From Alphaproteobacteria bacterium (GTDB lineage: Bacteria > Pseudomonadota > Alphaproteobacteria > Caulobacterales > Caulobacteraceae), in NCBI GenBank assembly GCA_018821435.1, contig JAHJME010000037.1, forward strand, positions 124,001 to 188,000: DNA of 64,000 nt, in the 5' to 3' direction. Position 1 is the first letter of the stretch. The number at the start of each line of letters is the position of its first letter. A model generated the notes under the pieces. It was given only the letters and a program-made list of their open reading frames with translations, ran no database searches and was not told the DNA's origin. The translations under genes and the position numbers were made by a program. This document shows positions 26,716 through 35,021 of the stretch, piece after piece.

Positions 26716-28011
26716 CTATCCGCTGCGGAGCGAGGCGAAAGCCTTGCGCATTTCGTTGGCGAAGATCGCCGGCTGTTCGAAAGCCGCGAAGTGGCCGCCA
26801 CGATCGACCTTGTTCCAGTAGATCAGGTTGGGCCAGAGCGCCTGCGCCCAGGCCTTTGTCGTCGTGAAGATTTCACGCGGGAACACCGTCGCGGCCATCG
26901 GCAACTCGATGCGCCCGGCATTCACGCCGCGGCCGTTTCGGGCGTTCTCCCAGTAGAACCGGGCGGAGGAGGCCGCAGAGCCCGTGAACCAGTAGATCGA
27001 GATGTCGTCGAGCATCTCGTCGAGGCTCAAGGCGTCTTCAGGATCGCCGCGATTGTCGGTCCAGGCCTGAAACTTCTCGTAGATCCAGGTCGCCAGCCCG
27101 ACCGGCGAGTCGGCCAGGGCATAGCCGATCGTTTGCGGCCGGGTGGCTTGTTCGCGGAAGTACCCATAGCCATCCCCCGTGAAGCGTTGGAAGGCCGCGA
27201 TGGCGACCTGTTCTTCGGCCGACGGATGCTCGGGAAGGTGTTCGGGAACGACGAACTGCCAGTTCACATGCGCTGCGGCGAGGCCGGCGGGCCGCTGGTG
27301 CGCCAAGGCATGGGTGACGCCTGATCCCCAGTCCCCGCCTTGAGCGACCCAACGCGTATAGCCAAGGCGGTGCATCAGCGTGGCCCAGGCGCGGGCCGTC
27401 CGCTCGACTGTCCATCCGGTCTCGCTGGGCTTGTCCGACCAGGCAAAGCCAGGGAGCGAGGGGATGACGACATCGAACGCGTCTTCGGCGCGGCCGCCAT
27501 AGGCGGTGGGATCGGTGAGCGGTCCGATGACTTTCAGGAATTCCACGACTGACCCTGGCCAGCCATGTGTCAGGATCATCGGGAGCGCGCCCGAATGCTT
27601 AGACCGCACATGAATGAAGTGGATGCCTAGCCCGTCGATCTCGGTGCGGAATTGTGGAACCTCATTGAGCCGCCGCTCGAAACGCCGCCAGTCGTAGCGG
27701 TCGCGCCAATAGGCGACCAGCGCCTTTGCCTTGTGCAGCGGCACGCCCTGCGTCCAGTCGGCCACGGTTTCCTTCTCAGGAAACCGGACCCTGCGCAGCC
27801 GCTGCCGGAGGTCTTCGATGGCGCCTTGCGGAACGGCGACGCGGAACGGAGTGATGGTGGCCGACGCCTTGGGCGGCATGGGCGCGTCGGCTTCCGCGTG
27901 GGCCTCCGAGGAGAGGCCAGCGAAGGCGGCGATCGCCAGACCTTCGGCGAGTCCGCGTAGGGCCTGGCGACGCGAGGTCGAGGGGGGTTCGGGTGATGGT
28001 GACGTGAGCAC
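26716..28011 (-). CDS. Epoxide hydrolase family protein with Tat signal
   Basis: 431 aa from GTG 28011, set by AAGGAG 6 nt upstream. The N-terminus has a twin-arginine signal (TSRRQALRGLAEGLAIAAFAG), so periplasmic export is likely. The mature part begins with the EHN domain (ITPFRVAVPQGAIEDLRQRL), then the alpha/beta hydrolase core with the oxyanion motif HGWPGS, the nucleophile elbow GGDWGSG (Asp) and a late GGHFAAFEQP carrying the catalytic His. It hydrolyses epoxides to diols. It is followed by DoxX and GST genes on the same strand and preceded by an NTF2-like gene. Confidence 0.92.
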   Translation of the reverse strand: MLTSPSPEPPSTSRRQALRGLAEGLAIAAFAGLSSEAHAEADAPMPPKASATITPFRVAVPQGAIEDLRQRLRRVRFPEKETVADWTQGVPLHKAKALVAYWRDRYDWRRFERRLNEVPQFRTEIDGLGIHFIHVRSKHSGALPMILTHGWPGSVVEFLKVIGPLTDPTAYGGRAEDAFDVVIPSLPGFAWSDKPSETGWTVERTARAWATLMHRLGYTRWVAQGGDWGSGVTHALAHQRPAGLAAAHVNWQFVVPEHLPEHPSAEEQVAIAAFQRFTGDGYGYFREQATRPQTIGYALADSPVGLATWIYEKFQAWTDNRGDPEDALSLDEMLDDISIYWFTGSAASSARFYWENARNGRGVNAGRIELPMAATVFPREIFTTTKAWAQALWPNLIYWNKVDRGGHFAAFEQPAIFANEMRKAFASLRSG

Positions 28012-28075
28012 GGACAGCTCCTTGCTGCCTAGGCTCGCCTTAGTCAGAGCGAGCGCGTTTCGGGGAGAGGAACGG

Positions 28076-28492
28076 TCAAACAGCGGGGCGTGGGTTGGCC
28101 CGGCGAAACTCGTCCGACGTCTCGTCAAGGAAAACGTAGAGCGCGGCGATCTTGCCATCGCGAACGATGAGGACGTCCCATCCGGTATACTTTGGGGGCT
28201 CACCCTGGGGGCCGGAGCCCCAGGCCAGGCGTCCGGCGTTGTAGACCACCTGAGGAGGGCCATGCGGCGTGTAGACGTAGTGCGGATGGGTCGCCCGCAG
28301 GTCGCCGGCGAACTTGTCGATTGCTTCGCGGCCGACAATCGCGCCGGGCGGGACGTAAAGAACCGCATCCTCCGCCCACAGCGCATCGATGGCCGCGCGA
28401 CGACGCGCGTCGTCGCCCTCGCCGAACACCTCCTGAAGGTTTCGGTCGAGCAGTTCGCGGATACGCTCCGCCGATTCCGTAGACTGGATCAT
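28076..28492 (-). CDS. NTF2-like / SnoaL-type domain protein
   Basis: 138 aa. It has a cone-shaped NTF2 fold pattern (RRRAAIDALWAEDAVLYVPPGAIVGREAIDKFAG, ending DVLIVRDGKIAALYVFLD). Such proteins are isomerases, cyclases or uncharacterised binding proteins; the substrate is unknown. ATG 28492 is chosen for its GGAG 6 nt upstream; ATG 28504 is the alternative. It lies between the epoxide hydrolase and an SDR on the same strand, and terminator-like hairpin 28513-28548 precedes it. Confidence 0.8.
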   Translation of the reverse strand: MIQSTESAERIRELLDRNLQEVFGEGDDARRRAAIDALWAEDAVLYVPPGAIVGREAIDKFAGDLRATHPHYVYTPHGPPQVVYNAGRLAWGSGPQGEPPKYTGWDVLIVRDGKIAALYVFLDETSDEFRRANPRPAV

Positions 28493-28512
28493 GATGGTCT
28501 CCATGGAAGGGA

Positions 28513-28548
28513 GCCGGCCTCGGGCGGCGACATCGCCCCGAGGCCGGC
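28513..28548 (-). terminator. Long stem-loop after SDR gene
   Basis: A perfect 12-bp arm pair (GCCGGCCTCGGG / CCCGAGGCCGGC) with a further inner stem, 12 nt past the stop of the SDR ending at 28560. It lies just before the NTF2-like gene. Confidence 0.6.
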
Positions 28549-28559
28549 CCTGTGATGGC

Positions 28560-29312
28560 TCAGATCTGGGCCTGGCCGCCGTCGACGAAGAGTTCGACGC
28601 CGTTGATGAAGCTGGCGTCGTCGGAGGCCAGGAACAGCACGGCCTTGGCGATCTCGTCGGGGTGGCCAACGCGGCCGGCCGGAATCAGACCCGCCAGATA
28701 GTCCCTTGTGCCTTGGGCCTGCGCGCCACCGCCGAACAGGGCGTCAAGTCCAGCGGTGTCGGTGACGCCCGGGCTGACCGCGTTGACGCGGATATGACGG
28801 TCCTTCAGGTCGAGCATCCAATTGCGGGCGAAGTTGCGCACCGCCGCCTTGGTGGCGGAATAGACGCTGAACGCCGGGGTGCCCGAGATGCTGGTGGTGG
28901 AGCTCGTCAGGATGATCGACGCGCCGTCCTTGAGCAGCGGCAGCGCCTTCTGAACCGTGAACAGCACGCCCTTCACGTTGGTGTCGAACGTGCTTTGGTA
29001 GTGTTCCTCGGAAATGGCGCCGAGGGGGACCATCTCGCCGCCGCCGGCATTGGCGAACAGCACGTCGATCTGGGCGTGTTTCTGCTGGACGGCGTCATAG
29101 AGCCGGTCGATGTCGGCGAGTTTCGACATGTCGCCCTGGACGGCGGTGACCCGGCCACCGATCTGCTTGACGGCGGCGTCGAGCGTTTCCTGCCGGCGAC
29201 CGGTGATGAACACCGAAGCGCCCTCAGCCGAGAACGCCTTCGCCGCGGCCAGGCCGATGCCGCTGGAGCCGCCTGTTACCACCACGACCTTGTTGCTGAA
29301 CCTGTTCGTCAT
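28560..29312 (-). CDS. SDR family oxidoreductase
   Basis: 250 aa classical SDR: VVVVTGGSSGIGLAAAKAF (cofactor loop), FANAGGG (NAG), the Ser in ILTSSTTS, catalytic Tyr/Lys in YSATKAAVRNFARNW and VSPGVTDT, ending in DGGQAQI. It is similar to the SDR at 47034-47780. The LysR gene is divergent with a 113-nt gap, the classic arrangement of a regulator and its target. Confidence 0.93.
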   Translation of the reverse strand: MTNRFSNKVVVVTGGSSGIGLAAAKAFSAEGASVFITGRRQETLDAAVKQIGGRVTAVQGDMSKLADIDRLYDAVQQKHAQIDVLFANAGGGEMVPLGAISEEHYQSTFDTNVKGVLFTVQKALPLLKDGASIILTSSTTSISGTPAFSVYSATKAAVRNFARNWMLDLKDRHIRVNAVSPGVTDTAGLDALFGGGAQAQGTRDYLAGLIPAGRVGHPDEIAKAVLFLASDDASFINGVELFVDGGQAQI

Positions 29313-29402
29313 CGTCCGTCTCCTTGGGGCCGGCCGAACGCCGGTGATGACGGATAGATGCAATCGGAACGATCGTGCGTGTAGATAGCAATTATGGCAC
29401 TT

Positions 29403-29424
29403 AGCGTTCTATTGGAGGAACGCT
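29403..29424 (+). promoter_or_regulatory. Inverted repeat enclosing the LysR-gene ribosome-binding site
   Basis: AGCGTTC (29403-29409) and GAACGCT (29418-29424) form a perfect 7-bp inverted repeat whose loop holds the GGAGG Shine-Dalgarno, 1 nt before ATG 29426. It may act as an RNA hairpin masking the ribosome site or as a DNA operator. Confidence 0.5.
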
Positions 29425-29425
29425 G

Positions 29426-30337
29426 ATGCGGGTCGATCTCAACGACTATGCTTACTTTGCTGAGGTCGTGACCCACGGCGGCTTCGCCGCCGCCGGACGC
29501 GCCCTGCGAGAGCCCAAGTCCAAGCTCAGCCGCAGGATCGCGGGTTTGGAGGAGAGGCTGGGGTTGCGCCTTATCGAGCGATCGAGCCGGCGCTTCCGGG
29601 TCACTGAAACGGGGTTGGCCTTCTATGAACGATGCCGCGCCATGCTCGCCGAAGCCGAACAAGCCGAGGCGCTCGTCCTGCAGGCCCAGGCCGAGCCGCA
29701 TGGACGAATCCGCTTCAGCTGCCCGACCGGAATGCTCGGGCCGATCAACGGCCTGATCTCAACTTTCCTTGTGCGGTATCCGCGTGTGCGACTTCAGCTC
29801 GTGGCTACCGATCGGGCGGTCGACCTGATCGAAGAGCGTATCGATCTGGCCCTGCGCGTCCGTGGAAGCCTGACCAGTGACGCGGCGCTGACCATGCGGT
29901 CGCTCGGCGTTTCGACCCGGATCCTGGTCGCCAGCCCTCAACTGGCCAGCCAGGTGGCCAGCTTTGAGCAATTGGCGACGCTGCCGGCGCTCGCGACCAG
30001 CGACACTGCTGACACTCTTGAGTGGCATCTAGAGTCAGACGATGGCCGCACCCATGTCATCTCCGTCCAACCGCGGTTGGGATGCGAAACCATGGCGACC
30101 ATACGCGACGCCGCGATCGAGGGTCTTGGCGTCGCGATCCTGCCCGATCACGTCTGTCTCGAGGCGTTGGCGGCGGGACAGTTGGTGCGGGTGTTGCCCG
30201 CGTGGCGAGGGTTGCAAGGGATCGTTCATCTTGTCTTCACGACACGGCGCGGCCTGTCGCCGGCCGTCCGAGCCCTGATTGATCATCTCGCGGCCGGGTT
30301 TCCGCGCGCGGGTCTGAGTGCGAAAATTGAAATTTGA
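29426..30337 (+). CDS. LysR-family transcriptional regulator
   Basis: 303 aa. The N-terminal HTH is DLNDYAYFAEVVTHGGFAAAGRALREPKSKLSRRIAGLEERLG. It is followed by the LysR effector-binding domain (about 90-295, GRIRFSCPTGMLGPINGL onward). It probably controls the divergent SDR at 28560-29312. The 5' inverted repeat at 29403-29424 overlaps its ribosome-binding site. The inducer is unknown. Confidence 0.93.
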   Translation: MRVDLNDYAYFAEVVTHGGFAAAGRALREPKSKLSRRIAGLEERLGLRLIERSSRRFRVTETGLAFYERCRAMLAEAEQAEALVLQAQAEPHGRIRFSCPTGMLGPINGLISTFLVRYPRVRLQLVATDRAVDLIEERIDLALRVRGSLTSDAALTMRSLGVSTRILVASPQLASQVASFEQLATLPALATSDTADTLEWHLESDDGRTHVISVQPRLGCETMATIRDAAIEGLGVAILPDHVCLEALAAGQLVRVLPAWRGLQGIVHLVFTTRRGLSPAVRALIDHLAAGFPRAGLSAKIEI

Positions 30338-30350
30338 CGTCCGAAACCTG

Positions 30351-30374
30351 CAGGAGCGGCAAGTTCCGCTCCTG
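30351..30374. terminator. Bidirectional terminator between LysR and LPD7 genes
   Basis: A perfect 9-bp stem (CAGGAGCGG / CCGCTCCTG, 6-nt loop) lies between the converging LysR gene (+) and the end of the T4SS operon (-). Confidence 0.65.
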
Positions 30375-30421
30375 GCGCAAATCAGAACCTGCCGGTCGGC
30401 TTCGTATGTCGTCGTCTGGGC

Positions 30422-31066
30422 CTATCGGTGACGTTCGCGCTGCTGATGATCGCTCGGGCCGAACCTTGGCGCATTCGGGTGAGCGCCTCGGTCCAACCAT
30501 CCGGCAATCCGCTCGCGCGCCTTCGCCATGACGCGAGCCTGCTCTGCGGGTTCGACAATGCGGTTGCGTACCACGGCTTCAACGACCTTGAGGTTCGCTT
30601 GGACAGCAGCGCCATCCGGCCCCATTCGCTCGTGATCGATCCGGCCGTCGTGGACATGGCGAGCTGGCGAAGCCGAAGAGTGGCGGTCTTTCCGGCGCGC
30701 GAGGTCCTGCAGGTCCCGCTGGGTGGGGCGATAGCCTCGGACTTCAAGGCCGGCGAGGCTTCCGGAGATCCAGATGTCCCTCCGGAACTCAGGGGCGCCC
30801 TGGACCCTGACGACCTTCCAGTCGCGATGCCTGGCGATGGCGACGAGGTCGCGGACCACCTGGGGCTGGGTGCGGGTGGCCGTCAGGCGACGGCCGTGAT
30901 CCCGGAAGGCGGCAACGGTCACCGTCGTGTCCACGAAGTAGCCGATGCCGGCGCCGCCCCGCGTGTCGGTGAGGTAGCGGCGGCGAAGGGCGTCCGGGAT
31001 GTCGCCCTTTCGGATGGACCGGGCGTCCGCGTCAGGGGTGACGACGTTGGCAGGCTCAGCGGCCAT
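30422..31066 (-). CDS. LPD7 domain protein (stand-alone relaxase-associated domain)
   Basis: 214 aa. The segment IPDALRRRYL, then GYFVDTTVTVAAFRDHGRRLTATRTQPQVVRDLVAIARHRDWKVVRVQGAPEFRRDIWISG, then LEVRGYRPTQRDLQDL matches the large polyvalent-protein domain 7 found at the end of conjugative relaxases and primases (recalled pattern). A basic, disordered tail follows. Here it is a separate gene, last in the virB-virD4 operon with an 11-nt overlap with virD4. It may act with the relaxase at 16558-17586. Separation from that relaxase by 13 kb of cargo is unusual. Confidence 0.82.
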   Translation of the reverse strand: MAAEPANVVTPDADARSIRKGDIPDALRRRYLTDTRGGAGIGYFVDTTVTVAAFRDHGRRLTATRTQPQVVRDLVAIARHRDWKVVRVQGAPEFRRDIWISGSLAGLEVRGYRPTQRDLQDLARRKDRHSSASPARHVHDGRIDHERMGPDGAAVQANLKVVEAVVRNRIVEPAEQARVMAKARERIAGWLDRGAHPNAPRFGPSDHQQRERHR

Positions 31067-32936
31067 GGGCTGGCTCCATCACAGGCTGGGACACGGTGGC
31101 GTCGATGTAGCGCTCCACCCAGGCTTCCACCGCCTCGACGGAGGCGCCTTCCGGGGGGAGGGGCTCCAGCCCTTCGGCTTCGAGCATGGGTACGATCAGG
31201 TCGAGGGTCAGTGGGTCCGAAGGTTGGGCCTTGGCTGGCGGCGCTGGCGTCTCTTCGGCGATGTCGAACGTGGCGGTGCTGGCGGGGCGTGATGGCAGGC
31301 GCGGGGGCGGATGGACTCGGTCGTTGAAGGCGCGCTCGCGGTAGTAGGCGATCTTGCGGCCCCGGACCGGGGGCATCCCCGCCTTGAGGACGATCAGGTC
31401 GTCGGGCGGAAGCTGCATGAGCTCCTGGGGGAGCATGAGCGCGCGGCGCTGGTCGGACTCGCTGACGCTGCGATGGCCGCGAGAGAGGCCCGAGGGGCGG
31501 CTGCGCGAGGGGCTGCGGACCGTCGTGTAGCCGAGGCGTTCGGAGAGGTCGTTGGCGAGGCGCAGTTCCTTCGGGGCGAAGGCGATCTCGACGGCGCAGT
31601 TGGCGAGGATCTCCTCGGTGACGTCGGGACCGTATTCGGCGCGGAGCTGGGCGGGGCTTTGCAGGACGGGGAGGAGCCGCAGGCCGTAGCCGGCGACGTA
31701 GGCGAAGCCTTTCGCGATGACGCCGGCGTGGCCGAGCCGCGCGAACTCATCGAGCAGGACGAGCACCTGGTAGGGGTGCTGCTTTGGGTTGGCGCGTTCG
31801 CGACAATTGAGGTCGACCAGCTGCTGGAAGAGCAGGTTGTAGAGCGGCGCGACGCGGATGAGGTTGTCCGGCGAGGTCGCCAGGTAGAGCGACTGGCGGC
31901 GCTGGCGCAGCGTTCGCAGGTCGAAGTCACTGGCCTCGGTCGCGGCGCAGACGCGCGGGTTGAGCCACAGGCTGAGGCGCGAGGTCAGGGTCTGGCGGAT
32001 CCCGGCGAAGGTGTTTTCCGATGAGCCGCAGAAGTCGGTGAGCGCGCGGACGCAGCCCGCCGAGAGCGGGTGGCCTTCCTTGGCGCGCAGCTTGATCGTC
32101 TCAGGCAGGCGGATCCGGGGATCGCCTTTTGTCAGCTCGGCGTAGAGGGCGCCGAGCGTGAAGGGTCGCTCGGGCGTCTCGGCCAGGTAGGCGCCGACGC
32201 CGACAAAGCCGGTGCGCGCCGATTCCGCCCAGAAGGGATCGGTGTTGTCGGGGTGCGGGAAGAGCATTGCCGCGATGCGCTGCAGCTCGTCCAGCACCTG
32301 GATGCTGTCGCCGCGGTCGATGTGCCCGAGCGGATTATAGCGGGCGGTGCGGCCCTCCGGATCGAGCGGGTCGAAGAGCAGGACGGACTGGCCGTGCGCC
32401 GCGCGGAAGCCGGCGGTGGCGTCCCAGTTCTCGCGCTTTACGTCGAGCACGACGACGGAGTCCGGCCAGGTGAGGAGGTTGGGGATCACCACGCCGACGC
32501 CCTTGCCGGTGCGAGTGGGGGCATAGAGCATCACGTGCTCCGCGCCGCCGAACACCAGCAGGCGCCCGGCCTTGCGGCCCAGCACGATGCCGGTCTTTGC
32601 GCGGAGACCGGCCCGTCGGAGGTCTGCTTCGTTCGCCCAGCGCGCCGCCCCGTGCAGGGGGCGCCGCAGGTTGCTGGCGACGGCGAAGGTCATGACAATC
32701 GTCAGTCCACCGGCGCTGAGCGCGCCGATCTTGAGCCAGCGCTGGACCTGCGGGTCGCCGCGGAAATACCAGAACCAGCCCGGGACGGCGGTCGGATCGA
32801 GGTGGCCGGACAGCTGGTGCAGGCCGGCCAAGGCGATCGCGGCCGCTAGGACCGTGAGGACGGTCGCGGCGCTGAAGACGAGCGCCGCGCCGAGCGCGGC
32901 CTTAAGCGGCCAGGGTGCGCTGGCGATGCGGCTCAT
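31056..32936 (-). CDS. virD4: Type IV secretion coupling protein VirD4/TraG
   Basis: 626 aa. Two N-terminal membrane helices (about 10-40 and 68-88) precede the ATPase with Walker A APTRTGKGVG (near 140) and Walker B LVLLDEFARLGH (near 395). The family segment FWAESARTGF is also present. It links the relaxase-DNA complex to the secretion channel and pumps DNA. It overlaps virB11 by 35 nt and the LPD7 gene by 11 nt, so it is co-transcribed with the T4SS. Confidence 0.95.
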   Translation of the reverse strand: MSRIASAPWPLKAALGAALVFSAATVLTVLAAAIALAGLHQLSGHLDPTAVPGWFWYFRGDPQVQRWLKIGALSAGGLTIVMTFAVASNLRRPLHGAARWANEADLRRAGLRAKTGIVLGRKAGRLLVFGGAEHVMLYAPTRTGKGVGVVIPNLLTWPDSVVVLDVKRENWDATAGFRAAHGQSVLLFDPLDPEGRTARYNPLGHIDRGDSIQVLDELQRIAAMLFPHPDNTDPFWAESARTGFVGVGAYLAETPERPFTLGALYAELTKGDPRIRLPETIKLRAKEGHPLSAGCVRALTDFCGSSENTFAGIRQTLTSRLSLWLNPRVCAATEASDFDLRTLRQRRQSLYLATSPDNLIRVAPLYNLLFQQLVDLNCRERANPKQHPYQVLVLLDEFARLGHAGVIAKGFAYVAGYGLRLLPVLQSPAQLRAEYGPDVTEEILANCAVEIAFAPKELRLANDLSERLGYTTVRSPSRSRPSGLSRGHRSVSESDQRRALMLPQELMQLPPDDLIVLKAGMPPVRGRKIAYYRERAFNDRVHPPPRLPSRPASTATFDIAEETPAPPAKAQPSDPLTLDLIVPMLEAEGLEPLPPEGASVEAVEAWVERYIDATVSQPVMEPAHGR

Positions 32937-33903
32937 ACCAGACCTCGGTGACCCGGAATCGTCCGTCGGCGCGGCGGACCTGCACGACGACGTCGACGAG
33001 GAGGTGCAGGAGGGCGCGGATGTCGTCGCGCGCCAGTTCGCGGCCGGCGTCGCTCTCCTTGACCATCAGGGTGAGTTGCTCGAACGCCAGCGCCGCGCTG
33101 TCGGCGTGCAGCGTTGTGATCGACCCCGGATGGCCAGTGTTCGCGGTGCGCAGATAGAAGAACGCCGACGCGTCCCTCAGTTCCTGCAGCAGGATGCGGT
33201 CTGGCCGCATGCGGAGCGCGCTTTCGAGAAGGTCCTTGGCGGTGACCTGGGCCAGGCCCTGGCCATCCTTGGCGTAGAGCAGGTGCACGGCGTTGCGGTG
33301 GGGCGCGATCAACTCGCGCGCGTCCTCGATGGTCAGGATCCGCTCGTGGTCGGGGATCAGCCGGACCAACGCCTTGGCCAGCGTCGTCTTGCCGGAGCCG
33401 GTGGCGCCGGAGACCAGGATGTTGCGGCGCGTCCTGACGGCCGCCGCGAGGAAGGCGGCCCAGTCGCCGGCGTCGCGCAAAGCAATGAGGGCGCCTTCGT
33501 CGGCGCGGGGCTGGTCGGCCGCGATCGACGCGGTCTCGAACAGGCCCTGGGCGCTGAGGTCTTCGAGCGTGAGCGTGACGGCTGACGGCTTGCGGAGCGT
33601 AAGCGAGATCTGTTCTGCGGCCGGCGGCAGCACGATCTGGCAGCGCTCGCCGGTCGGCAGGACGGTGGAGCAGATGGGCCGATCCGGCGTCACGTCCTGC
33701 GAGGTCGCAGCCGCGGCTGCGATGGCGAAGAAGCCGAGGCCCTCCGCGGTCAGCTCCGGCGCGTCGAACCAGGTCCAGGCGCCGTCCTGCTCCACCGCGA
33801 ACTCGCCGGGCCGGTTGACGACCAGCTCGGTGACGCCCGGCGCATCGAGGTGCGCCCGCAGTGGCCGCAGATAGTGCTCGAGGATCGCGGTGTCGCCCTT
33901 CAT
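32902..33903 (-). CDS. virB11: T4SS ATPase VirB11 (TrbB-like)
   Basis: 333 aa from ATG 33903, overlapping the virB10 stop (ATGA). It has an N-terminal domain, then Walker A GATGSGKTT (about 165-175), ASP box TIEDARELI, a Walker B-like DRILLQELRD, and the His box TANTGHPGSITTLHADSA. A hexameric cytoplasmic ATPase that powers pilus assembly and DNA transfer. The longer open frame to 35337 is antisense noise over virB10. Confidence 0.95.
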   Translation of the reverse strand: MKGDTAILEHYLRPLRAHLDAPGVTELVVNRPGEFAVEQDGAWTWFDAPELTAEGLGFFAIAAAAATSQDVTPDRPICSTVLPTGERCQIVLPPAAEQISLTLRKPSAVTLTLEDLSAQGLFETASIAADQPRADEGALIALRDAGDWAAFLAAAVRTRRNILVSGATGSGKTTLAKALVRLIPDHERILTIEDARELIAPHRNAVHLLYAKDGQGLAQVTAKDLLESALRMRPDRILLQELRDASAFFYLRTANTGHPGSITTLHADSAALAFEQLTLMVKESDAGRELARDDIRALLHLLVDVVVQVRRADGRFRVTEVWYEPHRQRTLAA

Positions 33904-35021
33904 GGCGCGCGCGCCTTCAGGCCATAGACCCCGCTGAAATCGAAGTCCTGCGCCGCCAGGATCGCCACCTCGGCGCCCTGGGCCTTGCGCAGGGTGGGCG
34001 GGATGTCGGCGTTGTTCTGGACGGCCAGGCCGGCGGCGTCGGACGGCAGGCGCGCGGTGGCGTTGCGGCTGTCGCGGCCCGCAATCGCATAGGCGCCGTC
34101 GTCGACGACCGACAGCAGCAGGGCCGCGCCGAAGCGGTCCCAGAAGTGGGTGTCGATCTGGCCGTCGAAGCCGCTGCGGCCGAGCGCGTCGCTTGCGGGC
34201 GAGGCCAGGTCGATGGCGACGCCGCCCGGCGTCACGGCGCGGGTCCAGAGCACGAAGATCCGGCGCTGGCCCTGGCGCAGGCCGCCACGGTACTCGCCGA
34301 GCACGCGGGTGCCTTTGTCCAGCAGGACCACCCCGCCATTGTCGGAATAGACGTCCGAACTGATCAGGCAGGTCGCATAGCCGCTCGTCGAGCTGTCGAG
34401 CGCGGTCTGCAGGACGCAGGGGATCGTCGCACCCGCCAAGATCAGGAAGTTGCGGTCGCCCAGCCGGCGGGCCGTGGCGCGGCCGATCTTCGATCCGCTG
34501 CGCAGCTGGTCGAGCTCCGTCCCGCCACCTGCGCCATCGGGCGTGAGCGCGGGGACCAGCGGTTGGATGCCATCTGCGACCAAATCCAGTTTCGCGGCGC
34601 TCCGCGAGTAGGCCATGACGGGTGCGGCGCGCACCTGTTGCAGCGCCGACGGACCGGTCGAGACCCCGCCCTTTGGGGGTGCTGGCTGCGCGGAATCCGT
34701 AGCGATCGCCGGCACCACTTCGCTTGATCCGGCCAGGCTGGGCGCCCCGGCGCCGGGTGTTGCGAGCGTGGGCGGGGCCTTGGCGGGTTCGAAGGCCACC
34801 ACCTGGCGCGCCGGTTGATCGGGGGCCTTTTCGGGCTTTGGACGATCCGCCGACCAGCTGGCGAACGCGAAGACCCCGCAGCCGGCGAGCAGGCCGGCGA
34901 ACGCCAGCGCCTTGCCGCGCCGGCCGCCCGACAGCGGACCGGCGATCGGCGAGATCGTGCGGTCGAGCGGCGGCTCCGGCCCGTCCGCGCGGGGCGTGTC
35001 CTGGAACTCGGTATCGGTCAT
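33900..35021 (-). CDS. virB10: T4SS core-channel protein VirB10
   Basis: 373 aa. Cytoplasmic N-terminus, one inner-membrane helix (about 37-55: ALAFAGLLAGCGVFAFASW), a Pro/Ala-rich periplasmic linker (60-130) and a C-terminal TrbI/VirB10 domain with LAGATIPCVLQTALDSSTSGYATCLIS and YGLKARAP at the end. It spans both membranes in the T4SS core complex with VirB7 and VirB9. Four-nt overlaps on both sides. Confidence 0.95.
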   Translation of the reverse strand: MTDTEFQDTPRADGPEPPLDRTISPIAGPLSGGRRGKALAFAGLLAGCGVFAFASWSADRPKPEKAPDQPARQVVAFEPAKAPPTLATPGAGAPSLAGSSEVVPAIATDSAQPAPPKGGVSTGPSALQQVRAAPVMAYSRSAAKLDLVADGIQPLVPALTPDGAGGGTELDQLRSGSKIGRATARRLGDRNFLILAGATIPCVLQTALDSSTSGYATCLISSDVYSDNGGVVLLDKGTRVLGEYRGGLRQGQRRIFVLWTRAVTPGGVAIDLASPASDALGRSGFDGQIDTHFWDRFGAALLLSVVDDGAYAIAGRDSRNATARLPSDAAGLAVQNNADIPPTLRKAQGAEVAILAAQDFDFSGVYGLKARAP

